Shown: positions 51,551 through 60,419 of the stretch, piece by piece
How the letters are laid out: each line of letters starts with the position of its first letter
Numbering within the stretch: the stretch's first letter is position 1
DNA from: JBKCUA01 sp046318675
Lineage (GTDB): Bacteria > Pseudomonadota > Alphaproteobacteria > JAJTHO01
NCBI GenBank assembly: GCA_046318675.1
Contig: JBKCUA010000013.1
Coordinates: 111,198 to 175,197, forward strand
Direction: 5' to 3'
DNA length: 64,000 bases
Notes under the pieces: generated by a model
The model's input: the letters and a program-made list of their open reading frames with translations, nothing else
Told to the model about the DNA's origin: nothing
Database searches by the model: none
Translations under genes and position numbers: made by a program

Positions 51551-53599
51551 TTAAGATGAAGCTAGTTCTAAACTAGCTTTCATGGCTTTTTTAAGCCTTT
51601 CTTGCTCTTGTTCGGCAAGGTACTCTGTTTTTCGCCGTTCCATCATAAAAGCAGGCATAGGGGGAGCGGCTTTATATTTACCGCCTTTGCTTGGATCCAC
51701 AAGGGTTTTGAGGACGGGATGTTTGTAATATGCTGGGGTATCACACAAAATAGGCCGAGAAAGATACCCTTGAAAAAGGACATAATGCTTTCCTTTGGGA
51801 ATGGTCATAAAATCTTCGGGGCGGAGCAAGGGTTGTCCCTGCAGGCTACGCTGAACGTTGGCGGCAAACGGGTTTGTCTCTCGGCTTACCCCCATGGTGC
51901 GGGAACGAGAGGCCGTTTCCACGGTGCGTTGACCCACCATTTCTGAAAAGCGTTTCGCAGTAGTCTCATTGTTCTGGGCAAGAACAACCTTGGCGGCAGT
52001 GGTGGAAATAACCGTTTCTACCTCGTCCTTGCCGTACACGGCGGTAATCTGCCCTAAATCTTGGCCAATCATCAAAAAGCTTACTTTTTGACCCCGACCA
52101 ACAGCGGGTCCATCAATCAATGCGCGCAGTTTGGGCATTTGTGGAAATTCATCAAGAACGAACAATGCAGCAAAAGGACCAACCTTGCGACCATCAGCAG
52201 TGGATGACTTTGGTGGGTGGGCAACTAGCCAGGCGGAGAGAGCTTCGACCAGCAGCCCAGTGATAACGCCCAGAGCTTTGGCATCTTGCTGGGTTACGCA
52301 GACATAGATGCTCATGGGTTTATATTCCCCAGTTACCGGATCGCGCATCCCTCGTACGTCCATGAAGGAAAAATCGCTTTGACTGGTACGATCGCGGACA
52401 GCTTTATTTTTAAACACAACAAGACCCCCGTCCATGGTGGACATGATAGAGCCACGTTCTTTATCGGGGGTATTGGCCAAGGCTGTAAGTTCTAAGATGG
52501 CACGATTACTATAATTACCCGCACGGCATTCTTTTACGGCATCTGTGAGCATATCCCGCATAGGATCGGCACTCATGGCTGCCATTGGATTGGTTTTGCG
52601 AAGCTGTTCAACTTTTTCTTGGGCGGAAATTTGTGCTTCTGTCATCCAATCCAGTAGCATAGGAATGCTTGGTTCTTTGCCTTGCCAATTTAGAGGTATA
52701 TTATTCCAGTTCCCTGCTTCTATTTTTGAGCATAAATAGTGAATGAATCCGGCCAGCACGGCTCGTCCTCGTTTTGTCCAGTGGGGATCGGCACTGCCCT
52801 TTGGTTCTTCGATAAGAATATTGACCAAGCGATCAACGTACAAATCGCGCTGTGCCCCTGGGGGAGGCATAGAAGACGGAGAAAGAGCATTCCATCGTGG
52901 ATAGAAAATCCCCTTTTCTGGCTGATCAGATGCTGCCCATTCTAGCTTGAGGCAAAAGCTGTGTTGGCTGCGATAGCCACTTGTAATATCAAAAAGTTCC
53001 GGCTTAACGTCATTAATAATCATGGACACGTTATTACAGGTAAGAATAGTAGGCACGACAATAGCGACGGTTTTACCAGTTCCAGGGGGGGCAACGCACA
53101 GGACAGATAAAGTTTCGGGAAGTTTAAGGAATTTACGTTGATATTCGCCTAGAACGACAATCCAACCTTTAAGAAGCTGCATTTTGTCAACGTCACGTTT
53201 GGTTGCCATTCGGGCATTACCAAAAGTTGTTACCAAAAAGGTGTAAGGATTGCTTAGCATAAACCCGACAAAAACCACCAAGGTACCGCCCAATGCCGTA
53301 ACAATCTCAACGGGTAGAAAAATAAACCGCCAATCGTAGGGGTTTCCGTGGCGAATAGTGGTAATCCAGTTGAGATGCCATTGCCACCAAGCAATAGGAT
53401 TTTTGGCCATACCAAAATATTGTTCTACTGCCATGACGACTTTTTGTGAGACACCAAACTTAATAAATGTATATGTTGCTGTAACTAAAGGCACAAAGAA
53501 AAAAAAGGCGATAACAGACCCGATAAGCACCTGAAAAAGATATAGGGTTGCCTGCTTTTGTTCGGCGTAATCTTGGCGGTTAAAGGGGCTTAGAACCAT
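51551..53599 (-). CDS. virD4: Type IV secretion coupling protein VirD4-like
   Basis: Hexameric ATPase that brings substrates to the channel. 682 aa: two N-terminal transmembrane helices (about 20-46 and 95-117), then the nucleotide-binding domain with Walker A APPGTGKTV (170-178), IINDVKPELFDITSGYRS, the TraG/VirD4 segment NPYTFLVTTFGNARMA and Walker B LFVLDEFPQM near residue 490. It overlaps the virB11 stop by 20 nt. Presence of a coupling protein argues for protein or DNA secretion rather than pilus assembly alone. Confidence 0.92.
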   Translation of the reverse strand: MVLSPFNRQDYAEQKQATLYLFQVLIGSVIAFFFFVPLVTATYTFIKFGVSQKVVMAVEQYFGMAKNPIAWWQWHLNWITTIRHGNPYDWRFIFLPVEIVTALGGTLVVFVGFMLSNPYTFLVTTFGNARMATKRDVDKMQLLKGWIVVLGEYQRKFLKLPETLSVLCVAPPGTGKTVAIVVPTILTCNNVSMIINDVKPELFDITSGYRSQHSFCLKLEWAASDQPEKGIFYPRWNALSPSSMPPPGAQRDLYVDRLVNILIEEPKGSADPHWTKRGRAVLAGFIHYLCSKIEAGNWNNIPLNWQGKEPSIPMLLDWMTEAQISAQEKVEQLRKTNPMAAMSADPMRDMLTDAVKECRAGNYSNRAILELTALANTPDKERGSIMSTMDGGLVVFKNKAVRDRTSQSDFSFMDVRGMRDPVTGEYKPMSIYVCVTQQDAKALGVITGLLVEALSAWLVAHPPKSSTADGRKVGPFAALFVLDEFPQMPKLRALIDGPAVGRGQKVSFLMIGQDLGQITAVYGKDEVETVISTTAAKVVLAQNNETTAKRFSEMVGQRTVETASRSRTMGVSRETNPFAANVQRSLQGQPLLRPEDFMTIPKGKHYVLFQGYLSRPILCDTPAYYKHPVLKTLVDPSKGGKYKAAPPMPAFMMERRKTEYLAEQEQERLKKAMKASLELASS

Positions 53600-54686
53600 C
53601 TTTTTTCGCCCTTATTTTTGTCATGCTAGCAGGTTTTTGTACCAGCGTCACCCCTGATGCTTCATGGGCAACTTTTTTGACAAGATTTGGCGCATCCACA
53701 GCGGTGATGATGCGTTTTCCTGAAGATCTATCGATTTGAACAATTCGGCCAAAGCTGCGGGCAAGAATTTCAACGGCGGCCTCGGCATCGAGTTCTGGAT
53801 CAGTCTGGGTGAGGTTTTGCCAGAACGCCCGCAATGCCATTTCTGGTGAATCGGCGTGAATGGTTGCCATAAAGTTGGAATGACCAGTAGTCATTAAACG
53901 GTATATACTTTTAGCATTGGTAACCGAAACCTCTCCGCAGACAATAACATCAGGCGTCATTCGGACAACGGTATCAAGGATATGAGTATAGCCAATCTTG
54001 TTGGCACCGGCGGTACGCGAAACAACAAAATGAACACGGTTAGGGTGAGGAACAACAACTTCTCGTGTGTCTTCCACGGTCACAATGCGTTTGTCACGCG
54101 GAATAAAATCAATAAGGGCGTTTAAAAATGTTGTTTTTCCTGTAGATGTTGCGCCGGATATTAATACAGCTTCGCCATGTTGTACGGCGGATACCAAATC
54201 TTCATAAGGAAAATCGCTGTAACGCTTTTTTTCAACGCCTCGATGCACTAAGTCTTCTTTTGTTTTTTGTTGAGGGCGCAAATCAAAATCATCGAGGCTG
54301 AATTTTTTATTCAGATCAAAACGTCTTATACATATAGCTACCCCATTGGTATCACCCATTTCATAGCGCACATTGGTGCCAAGCACTGCCTGAAAACGAT
54401 GTCCTTGTGGTAAGGTTGCGGCAAGAATAGGAAGATCATTGAGATCAAAAGACTGTTCTGTAATATTGGCGAGCATTCTACAAAGGGCGTGCAAACTGCG
54501 CAGATTTAATTCTGTTGCCGCAACAGGTTCCCACCCAGGCTTTCCATGTTTTTTTATCATGATTTCGCTGGGACGATTGATGGCGATTTCTTCTACTTCT
54601 CTGCTGGAATAATATTTTTCAATGGGCTGAAGTGCCCTGAGGAGAAGGGGATTATCAAGAGCGGTGCTATTGTTAAAAGTACTCAT
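53580..54686 (-). CDS. virB11: Type IV secretion traffic ATPase VirB11-like
   Basis: Hexameric cytoplasmic ATPase of the secretion/pilus family. 368 aa: N-terminal domain 1-150 (EEIAINRPSEIMI), Walker A GATSTGKTT at 178-186, the VEDTREVVVPHPN Asp box, Walker B-like TPDVIVCGEV and the His box TGHSNFMATIHADS. The basic C-terminal tail is longer than usual. It follows virB10 by 4 nt. Closest to VirB11; DotB or PilT types are less likely given the VirB8-9-10 neighbours. Confidence 0.92.
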   Translation of the reverse strand: MSTFNNSTALDNPLLLRALQPIEKYYSSREVEEIAINRPSEIMIKKHGKPGWEPVAATELNLRSLHALCRMLANITEQSFDLNDLPILAATLPQGHRFQAVLGTNVRYEMGDTNGVAICIRRFDLNKKFSLDDFDLRPQQKTKEDLVHRGVEKKRYSDFPYEDLVSAVQHGEAVLISGATSTGKTTFLNALIDFIPRDKRIVTVEDTREVVVPHPNRVHFVVSRTAGANKIGYTHILDTVVRMTPDVIVCGEVSVTNAKSIYRLMTTGHSNFMATIHADSPEMALRAFWQNLTQTDPELDAEAAVEILARSFGRIVQIDRSSGKRIITAVDAPNLVKKVAHEASGVTLVQKPASMTKIRAKKDGSKPL

Positions 54687-54690
54687 AAGG

Positions 54691-56331
54691 CTAAGGTTTG
54701 TTTATAGTTGGATTAACATTGGGGCGGCCTGGACCATAATTATTTGCGGCGCTGCCGACTTGATTGGTGCCGCTGTTATCAACACCAAAAGCACCAGCAG
54801 GGGAGCCGCCTGTATCTAGGCCAGGCTGGCCAAGTGCACCCGCTTTCGATACTTGGCCTATAATTTCAATCAGGCGTTCAGAACCTCCAGCAATATCACC
54901 GCGTTGCAGGGCGCGAATAAGTGCTTGAGCCTGACTCACAAGATTTCCGGCTTCACCCGCAACAGTAAGAAGCTGCGGGGTTTTGAATTCAATATCCTGT
55001 GTGGGAAGGATAACAAACCGCGTTCCGGCGGGAACAGTGATAATGGGCTGAAGGGCAACGGTATTCTGGATAAATTCTTGGGATTTTTGTACTGCGTCAG
55101 CACTGAGCTGGCGTACCGCTTGATTTTCTCGTGTGGTTGTCTCGGAAGTGGATGTGCCAAGAACGCCCAATGCGCCTGTGGTGGTAGTCGTGGTGACTTG
55201 TGAGGGTGATGCGGCATAATTAGCCGCAACTCCAATGGCAGAAACCAAAAGTGGTATTCCAAAGCGATCAAAAAGACGGTTATCAACATCGCCTATTAAG
55301 CCAACGCGCCCCATGGGATCAGCAGAAGGAGAGCGAACATTTATACCAACACCGTCAGGACGAATGATGCGATTCCAGACAACGGAAAGCCGTGACGTTC
55401 CCGCCTTGTTAGACCCGTCGTATTCACCAATGGCGCGACTGCCCGCGGGAATAAGTATGTTACGACCTTCAGCAGAATAAACGTGGTTTTCTATAATGGC
55501 AATAACACGTCCTTTGGGGATTTGTGAGCTGATGGTGTTTTCCAGAACGGCTGGAATATAGCGATCGCTGGTAATCATCCGCGTTCTGTCAATCGGGTAT
55601 GTTGCCACTGTTTTACCATAACCAATATCTTTGTAGTCTGAGTCAGACATAATCCATTGATTGCGTTGTTGACCAGTAAAGGAAGGAGTGCTGCTGAGGC
55701 GACCTTGGCGACGTTCCATTTGCATACGCATGGCCTCAATTTGTTGCTGTGTTGGGCCTTCGGGTTTTTGTTGAGCAATTTCGGGGGGAATATAGGCTTC
55801 GGCACCGGAACCGGAAAGCTGTATAATAAGGCTGTCGTTCTGACCGTTATGGGTGATGACAATACTGGCGGAAATTTTCTGATTATTAACTGGTCTGAAC
55901 GTAACCTCAAGACGGCAAGCTTTTCTAGAAGGATCAAGCACAACCCCAGATAGACAATTTCCGCCGAGGATAAATTCTGTTACGGTCTGCGGGTTAAGGG
56001 TGATATTTTTGATGGTGAGTGGCTCATCACCCTCATTTTCAAGTGTAATGTCACGAGTTTGATCGTCCCCAATGGCGTTACCACTGCCAAAATCAATATT
56101 GCCGGTAAGATTTGTTAATAAAGCCGGCTTTTTCGGAGCGTCTTGTTGTTGACTGGCGATATTAAGCAGATCCTGCACCGGGGTGGCGTCAGCTTTTTGC
56201 TCCTGTTGTAGTTGTTGGGGAGCTTGTTGTTCGCTTTTGCCACAGGCAGATAAGCCCAATACAGCTAAGAATACAATGGCTATGACTAGAAAGTTGTGAA
56301 ATCCAAAAAGGGGAGCATCCTTGCTCATCAT
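54691..56331 (-). CDS. virB10: VirB10/TrbI-like core protein with lipobox and Ig-like domain
   Basis: 546 aa from ATG 56331 (GAGG site; an upstream in-frame start at 56400 is less likely). The C-terminal part (about 250-470) is a TrbI/VirB10 domain: IPAVLENTISSQIPKGRVIA, ILIPAGSRAIGEYDGS, VVWNRIIRPDG and GLIGDVDNRLFDRFG. Unlike classic VirB10, the hydrophobic N-terminus ends in a lipobox LSAC (Cys30), and residues about 75-177 form a choice-of-anchor D/ASH-type beta-sandwich with two cysteines. The tail is Gly/Asn-rich. It lies between the secretin-like gene and virB11. Confidence 0.88.
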   Translation of the reverse strand: MMSKDAPLFGFHNFLVIAIVFLAVLGLSACGKSEQQAPQQLQQEQKADATPVQDLLNIASQQQDAPKKPALLTNLTGNIDFGSGNAIGDDQTRDITLENEGDEPLTIKNITLNPQTVTEFILGGNCLSGVVLDPSRKACRLEVTFRPVNNQKISASIVITHNGQNDSLIIQLSGSGAEAYIPPEIAQQKPEGPTQQQIEAMRMQMERRQGRLSSTPSFTGQQRNQWIMSDSDYKDIGYGKTVATYPIDRTRMITSDRYIPAVLENTISSQIPKGRVIAIIENHVYSAEGRNILIPAGSRAIGEYDGSNKAGTSRLSVVWNRIIRPDGVGINVRSPSADPMGRVGLIGDVDNRLFDRFGIPLLVSAIGVAANYAASPSQVTTTTTTGALGVLGTSTSETTTRENQAVRQLSADAVQKSQEFIQNTVALQPIITVPAGTRFVILPTQDIEFKTPQLLTVAGEAGNLVSQAQALIRALQRGDIAGGSERLIEIIGQVSKAGALGQPGLDTGGSPAGAFGVDNSGTNQVGSAANNYGPGRPNVNPTINKP

Positions 56332-56409
56332 CTGTTTGCCTCGCTTTCGATACAAACAGTATGGCAAAAATTTAAAATATGTCAATAAAATTTGTGACAT
56401 AAATCACTT

Positions 56410-57768
56410 TTATGGCTGGGGTGTGGTTGAGTGTTTTTTGGGTGCAACTTTTTTCTTTGATTTTTCAGGTTTAATATCTGTTTTTGCAGGTTGTTCGAGT
56501 GGTGATTCTTGAACAACCTGGGTTGTCGGGGCAATAGAAACACCACTGTCATCTTTTATCAATGGGGTAGAGGGAAATGGCCGTGGTGGTTTAACGTCGG
56601 TGTGTCCGATAACATTTGGAGATTCAAGGATTAAACCTAGATTGCGATCTTGGCCAATAGTCACGCCAGGTAAAAACACGGAGCGCCCACCTTCAATAAC
56701 AAATGACTGGGTGGTTGAAATCAAAGGTAAAGTATCAGGCAGACGGCAGGGTGCACTTGGCCGTTCTAGTGTTATTGCATTCATGGTTAAATTGACTCCT
56801 AGAATACCCTCTTGATTGCGTGTGGCTAATTGTAATGTTGTTGCCCCCATCGGGTTATCCAGCATTGGGCAACCTTCTGTGGCAGTATTAACGCCGGCAG
56901 AGGCTTGTATTTCCCCGCCAAGTGGAACAATAATAAGGCCATTTTCAATAATACTGTTGCCTAAACGCTGTGCTGTCAGGCGCCGAACAACATCATCGGC
57001 GGTAAATTTTCCTAACCAGGCGTCGTTTTGTTCTACAGCACCAGGTACAAGATCAGTCGGTGAGGCTGTGCTCGCATAGCTAATAAGCCGTGTACGGAAA
57101 GCCACCGTAGGTAGACGGCGTTGTTCTTGTAAGAATGATTCTACGGCAGCTAAGCTAGATCGACTGGCGGTGAAATGTAACAGGCGTTCTTTGCTGTCAA
57201 TGTTGACATTAACAGCTCCGGCGGCAGTGATGGCTTCAACAAAAGAGCGATAGGGATTGCGGGACGCGTTGTATAAGGCGGCATTACTTTTTGGATTGTC
57301 TCTTTGATAATCACTAAAGAAGCCCAAGGGAGGAAGGGGTACGGTGTAGCTGAGCGTTTGTTTTAGATAGAGGGTTTGCCCCTGGCGCAATACGAAAAAA
57401 TTATTATCTTGGCCTAAAGTATTTAATGCTTCGTCAAGGGTTCCTGATAAATTAATATTTTGTAGGCCTCGATCGGAAATCCCCGTATCAATATTTAGCT
57501 GTAAATCACTGTCCGCAATTAATCCGAGCAATACATCGGATAGTAATGCTTCTGGTAAAACAATGGATTTGATAGGTCGATTGGGGAGAGGCTCACCTAA
57601 TTGATCTTGATAAGCCCAGAAAAACGGCCGATTCGTGGCACTGTCTATAGCAACAGGTATTACAGGCTTAACAATAGAGGGTTCTGGCGGCGTGATTGTT
57701 GCGCATCCTGTCATGAATAAATATAAAGCTGTCACTATAATGTTTTGATTTTTTAATTTTTTTGACAT
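56410..57768 (-). CDS. Secretin-like lipoprotein in the T4SS-like locus
   Basis: 452 aa. A probable lipobox MTGC (Cys22) follows a hydrophobic leader. Residues about 65-125 look like a secretin/TonB short N-terminal (STN) domain (VLPEALLSDVLLGLIADSDLQ and a GTLDEALNTL repeat), then an N1-like domain, and a C-terminal beta-rich domain with TTQSFVIEGGRSVFLPGVTI, as in the secretin core. The usual secretin C-terminal VPxLxxIPxxGxLF is absent and the end is Lys/Pro-rich. It lies between virB9 and virB10. It may form or line the outer-membrane ring; alternatives are PilN/BfpB- or DotH-like proteins. Confidence 0.65.
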   Translation of the reverse strand: MSKKLKNQNIIVTALYLFMTGCATITPPEPSIVKPVIPVAIDSATNRPFFWAYQDQLGEPLPNRPIKSIVLPEALLSDVLLGLIADSDLQLNIDTGISDRGLQNINLSGTLDEALNTLGQDNNFFVLRQGQTLYLKQTLSYTVPLPPLGFFSDYQRDNPKSNAALYNASRNPYRSFVEAITAAGAVNVNIDSKERLLHFTASRSSLAAVESFLQEQRRLPTVAFRTRLISYASTASPTDLVPGAVEQNDAWLGKFTADDVVRRLTAQRLGNSIIENGLIIVPLGGEIQASAGVNTATEGCPMLDNPMGATTLQLATRNQEGILGVNLTMNAITLERPSAPCRLPDTLPLISTTQSFVIEGGRSVFLPGVTIGQDRNLGLILESPNVIGHTDVKPPRPFPSTPLIKDDSGVSIAPTTQVVQESPLEQPAKTDIKPEKSKKKVAPKKHSTTPQP

Positions 57769-57795
57769 TGTTTAATCTCCTATTTTTTCAGGTAA

Positions 57796-59436
57796 TTATT
57801 TGATCCATCCTTGCTGAATAGCAGTAGGAGATGGTGGGGGTGAATCGTAGGTGCGTGCGCCGCTGAAGGGCAGTACAGGCATAGATTGGATGGGCGGACG
57901 TTGGCCGAAACCAGTACCAGCTGTTGCGGGTACTGTGGTAACAGAGTTTTGATTATAAATGCTTTGTGGCCTAGTATAGCCCGGAGGTAGCATATGAGTG
58001 GTAGATGGCATATTGCTATATAATTGCGGGCCGCCAACGCTGGCCGGGCCAGCGATACTGATATTATTGGCTACGCCGCCGTAAGCTTGACTGTAACTGC
58101 CGGGTTGCGGGGCGGGCTGAAGTGGCACAACGGGGGCGTTTTGGTAGTTGGCGATCCCTTGTGCTGCAATAGGCCCAGCAACGGCGGGGATGGAACTGCC
58201 GCCAATGGCGCCGCCATTGCCATTGGCGAAGTTGGGCTGGCGATTAACCCCGCCAATAGGAGCACCGCTGTATTGTGCGCCAAGCCCGGCATCGGCAACA
58301 CCATCAGGGCGATTGTTGAAGAATAGGGAAGGATCATTGCTGGGTACTGGCGGTGGCATACTGCGATTGCCTTCGAAGGTTCTTGGCGCGCCGGCCTGGT
58401 AAACACAGACGACGCGATCGCCATTGCGTAAGGTGAAATTGCCAATGGCTTCGGCAACAATGATATTGCCATTTGGCCCCATGGTTCGGGTGTTGACCAT
58501 ACTGTCTACACCATCAACCACGCGGAAGACGACTGGACGGCGGACGGTATCGGCTTTTTCACCGTAATCAAAATACGTCCATAGGCCATCGGTGAACGCT
58601 CGAAGGGGGGCAATCTCTACGTCGGCTGGGGTGGGGGCGTAAATTTTTAAATCAAAGCGCAGATTGGTGGGATCAAAAGCAATGGAGCGAACAAAATCCG
58701 GTTTGGTGGGAGCAGTGCTTCCGGTGAAGGCAGTACCGCTGGGTGTGCCGGTGAGGCCACTCATGGGTTGATTCACAAAAGGCTGTCCCGTCAAGGCATT
58801 GATAGGAGTTCCGGAGCCGGGTGCCATGGGAACGGCACCAACGCTTCCCGATGCGCCGGAATTGGCGGGGTTGGCTAGAACAAATACCGTGAAATCGGTG
58901 ATATTTTTGGAGTTCCATCCCTCTGAACGCAAATAAAAGTTATATATATTGCCCGATGCGCCAATAACGGTCATGTTGGTATCGGCTCCAGGATGGGTGG
59001 GGCGGATAGCAATCATATAATCTCTACTTAGTTTTTGGGCTTCGAAAACGGTTCTGTCCCCCAGAATAACCTCTGAAATGCTCTCCCATTGCGGTAATTC
59101 AATGGTAGTTTGCATAAATTCCCGCGTTCTGATCGCCATGACGTAGTCAGGCCGCCAGACGTAGCGAACGATGCCGGGGGAAATTTGGCCACTACTGGGG
59201 GCTGGGTTGTTCCAGCTTTGTTGAATTGCTCCCAGCGGTGTTAAATCCCGAATCATTTGGGGATAGTTGCCTTGGGACTGTTGTTGCATATCTTGTTGTG
59301 TTTGTTGAATAAAGTCAGGCTGCCCTGTGTCTGTTGGTGCCACATTCGGATTGCCTAATGGTGGTGCAAGACCAATCTGCGCCCATGCGGGAACAGCTAA
59401 AAATAGGCTAACTATTAAGGGTAGAAACCCCTTCAT
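57796..59436 (-). CDS. virB9: VirB9/TrbG-like core protein with long Gly/Pro-rich tail
   Basis: 546 aa, nearly twice the usual VirB9. Signal peptide ends at AWA-Q (about residue 19). The N-terminal VirB9 domain (about 85-200) has ISEVILGDRTVFEAQKLSRD and YNFYLRSEGW; a Gly/Thr-rich spacer (200-245) leads to the C-terminal domain (about 250-365) with DGLWTYFDYGEKADTVRRPVVF and NFTLRNGDRVVCVYQ (given in part). Residues about 375-546 are low-complexity Gly/Pro/Ala/Asn. It overlaps virB8 by 4 nt. Periplasmic/outer-membrane core complex. Confidence 0.88.
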   Translation of the reverse strand: MKGFLPLIVSLFLAVPAWAQIGLAPPLGNPNVAPTDTGQPDFIQQTQQDMQQQSQGNYPQMIRDLTPLGAIQQSWNNPAPSSGQISPGIVRYVWRPDYVMAIRTREFMQTTIELPQWESISEVILGDRTVFEAQKLSRDYMIAIRPTHPGADTNMTVIGASGNIYNFYLRSEGWNSKNITDFTVFVLANPANSGASGSVGAVPMAPGSGTPINALTGQPFVNQPMSGLTGTPSGTAFTGSTAPTKPDFVRSIAFDPTNLRFDLKIYAPTPADVEIAPLRAFTDGLWTYFDYGEKADTVRRPVVFRVVDGVDSMVNTRTMGPNGNIIVAEAIGNFTLRNGDRVVCVYQAGAPRTFEGNRSMPPPVPSNDPSLFFNNRPDGVADAGLGAQYSGAPIGGVNRQPNFANGNGGAIGGSSIPAVAGPIAAQGIANYQNAPVVPLQPAPQPGSYSQAYGGVANNISIAGPASVGGPQLYSNMPSTTHMLPPGYTRPQSIYNQNSVTTVPATAGTGFGQRPPIQSMPVLPFSGARTYDSPPPSPTAIQQGWIK

Positions 59437-60167
59437 CGTGCTTCCATCCGTTGATAAGTAAGCACTGTAAACCCAAGAGGGTTAAGATATTGTTCACTTA
59501 AAGACACAGCCTGTTGCCTAAAGCCAAAAGTGACGCGGGAAATCCACGATTTTCGCCCTTTGACAGTGCCGCGTTTATCAATGACTGTTATCTCAAAGTA
59601 CACTTCGATTACATTGGAGCTTATCCGTTGTGTTCTAAATATCTCAACATTCTGTCCAAGATTTGCATCACGAATTTTGGGATAGACATCAGCCATTTCT
59701 TTAAGAAAGGATTCAAATTCGCGTTGTGGTACGCGGGGTCTGATGTACTGCGTCCAGCGCCGTTGTTGTTCTTGTTCATCAAAAACAAACTCCTCACGAA
59801 TTTTGACGAATTCGTTGGCCATGCTTTCTATAAGAAGTTGGAAACCACTGGCGTCCTTGCTGATGGGCTCAATGCGTACAATCTGTTGATTTTTATCGCT
59901 GAAGGTGAGTAAAAATGGTTCTACCCGCTTTAGGGGGGTGAGGACGCTTATGGTAAAGACCAGTACAACATTGAGCAACATACTCACGGTAAAGGCCAGC
60001 GCAAACACGCGGGTGGTGAATAGCTGGCGTTTGCCTTCTAAGGCCGGAACGCTGACATCGGCGGGGTAGGCACCTATTTTATCTTCCCCTGCATAGGGGG
60101 CAGGGCGGAGCGATTCGCCAGTATTGACGCCACCAAAAGCTGCTTTGAGTTTATCGCCCAGTCCCAT
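59433..60167 (-). CDS. virB8: VirB8-like inner-membrane protein
   Basis: 244 aa with a cytoplasmic N-terminus, one transmembrane helix (about 54-76) and a periplasmic NTF2-like VirB8 domain (about 90-240): FVKIREEFVFDEQEQQRRW, FEITVIDKRGTVKGRKSW and a C-terminal NPLGFTVLTYQ motif. It nucleates the inner-membrane platform in VirB systems; DotI/IcmL shares the fold. It is 14 nt after the small lipoprotein gene and coupled to virB9. Confidence 0.88.
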   Translation of the reverse strand: MGLGDKLKAAFGGVNTGESLRPAPYAGEDKIGAYPADVSVPALEGKRQLFTTRVFALAFTVSMLLNVVLVFTISVLTPLKRVEPFLLTFSDKNQQIVRIEPISKDASGFQLLIESMANEFVKIREEFVFDEQEQQRRWTQYIRPRVPQREFESFLKEMADVYPKIRDANLGQNVEIFRTQRISSNVIEVYFEITVIDKRGTVKGRKSWISRVTFGFRQQAVSLSEQYLNPLGFTVLTYQRMEAR

Positions 60168-60181
60168 GAATATTCCTTATT

Positions 60182-60364
60182 CTAGGTGTTGCCAACAATA
60201 ACCGTTCCCCATTGCTGGGGGACTTCAAGACAGGCGCAGGGGCTTTGTTTCAAGGCATCGGGGGCGCGGCCAATGCCTACGGGTTCCGGCACTTCTTTGC
60301 TGCCAAAAATAAAACTACAGCCTCCCAAGAGGAGAGATATTAATAGAACAAATCCAAGCCTCAT
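60182..60364 (-). CDS. Small VirB7-like lipoprotein
   Basis: 60 aa with a signal peptide and a strong lipobox LGGC (Cys16), then a short 44-residue mature part with a second CAC pair. Size, lipobox and its place just before virB8 fit a VirB7-type outer-membrane lipoprotein, though sequence alone is too short to prove family. It is the first gene of the secretion locus, 55 nt downstream of leuC. Confidence 0.7.
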   Translation of the reverse strand: MRLGFVLLISLLLGGCSFIFGSKEVPEPVGIGRAPDALKQSPCACLEVPQQWGTVIVGNT

Positions 60365-60419
60365 CCCTTCGCTCCCTTTGTTGTATTAAAGGTTTGGAGT
60401 AAGTGTAGGCGTGGGAAGG

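Noticed and set aside
58024..58402. Plus-strand open frames of 84-100 aa over the virB9 tail
   Set aside because: They mirror the Gly/Pro/Ala-rich coding of the VirB9 extension and have no ribosome-binding site or family resemblance.
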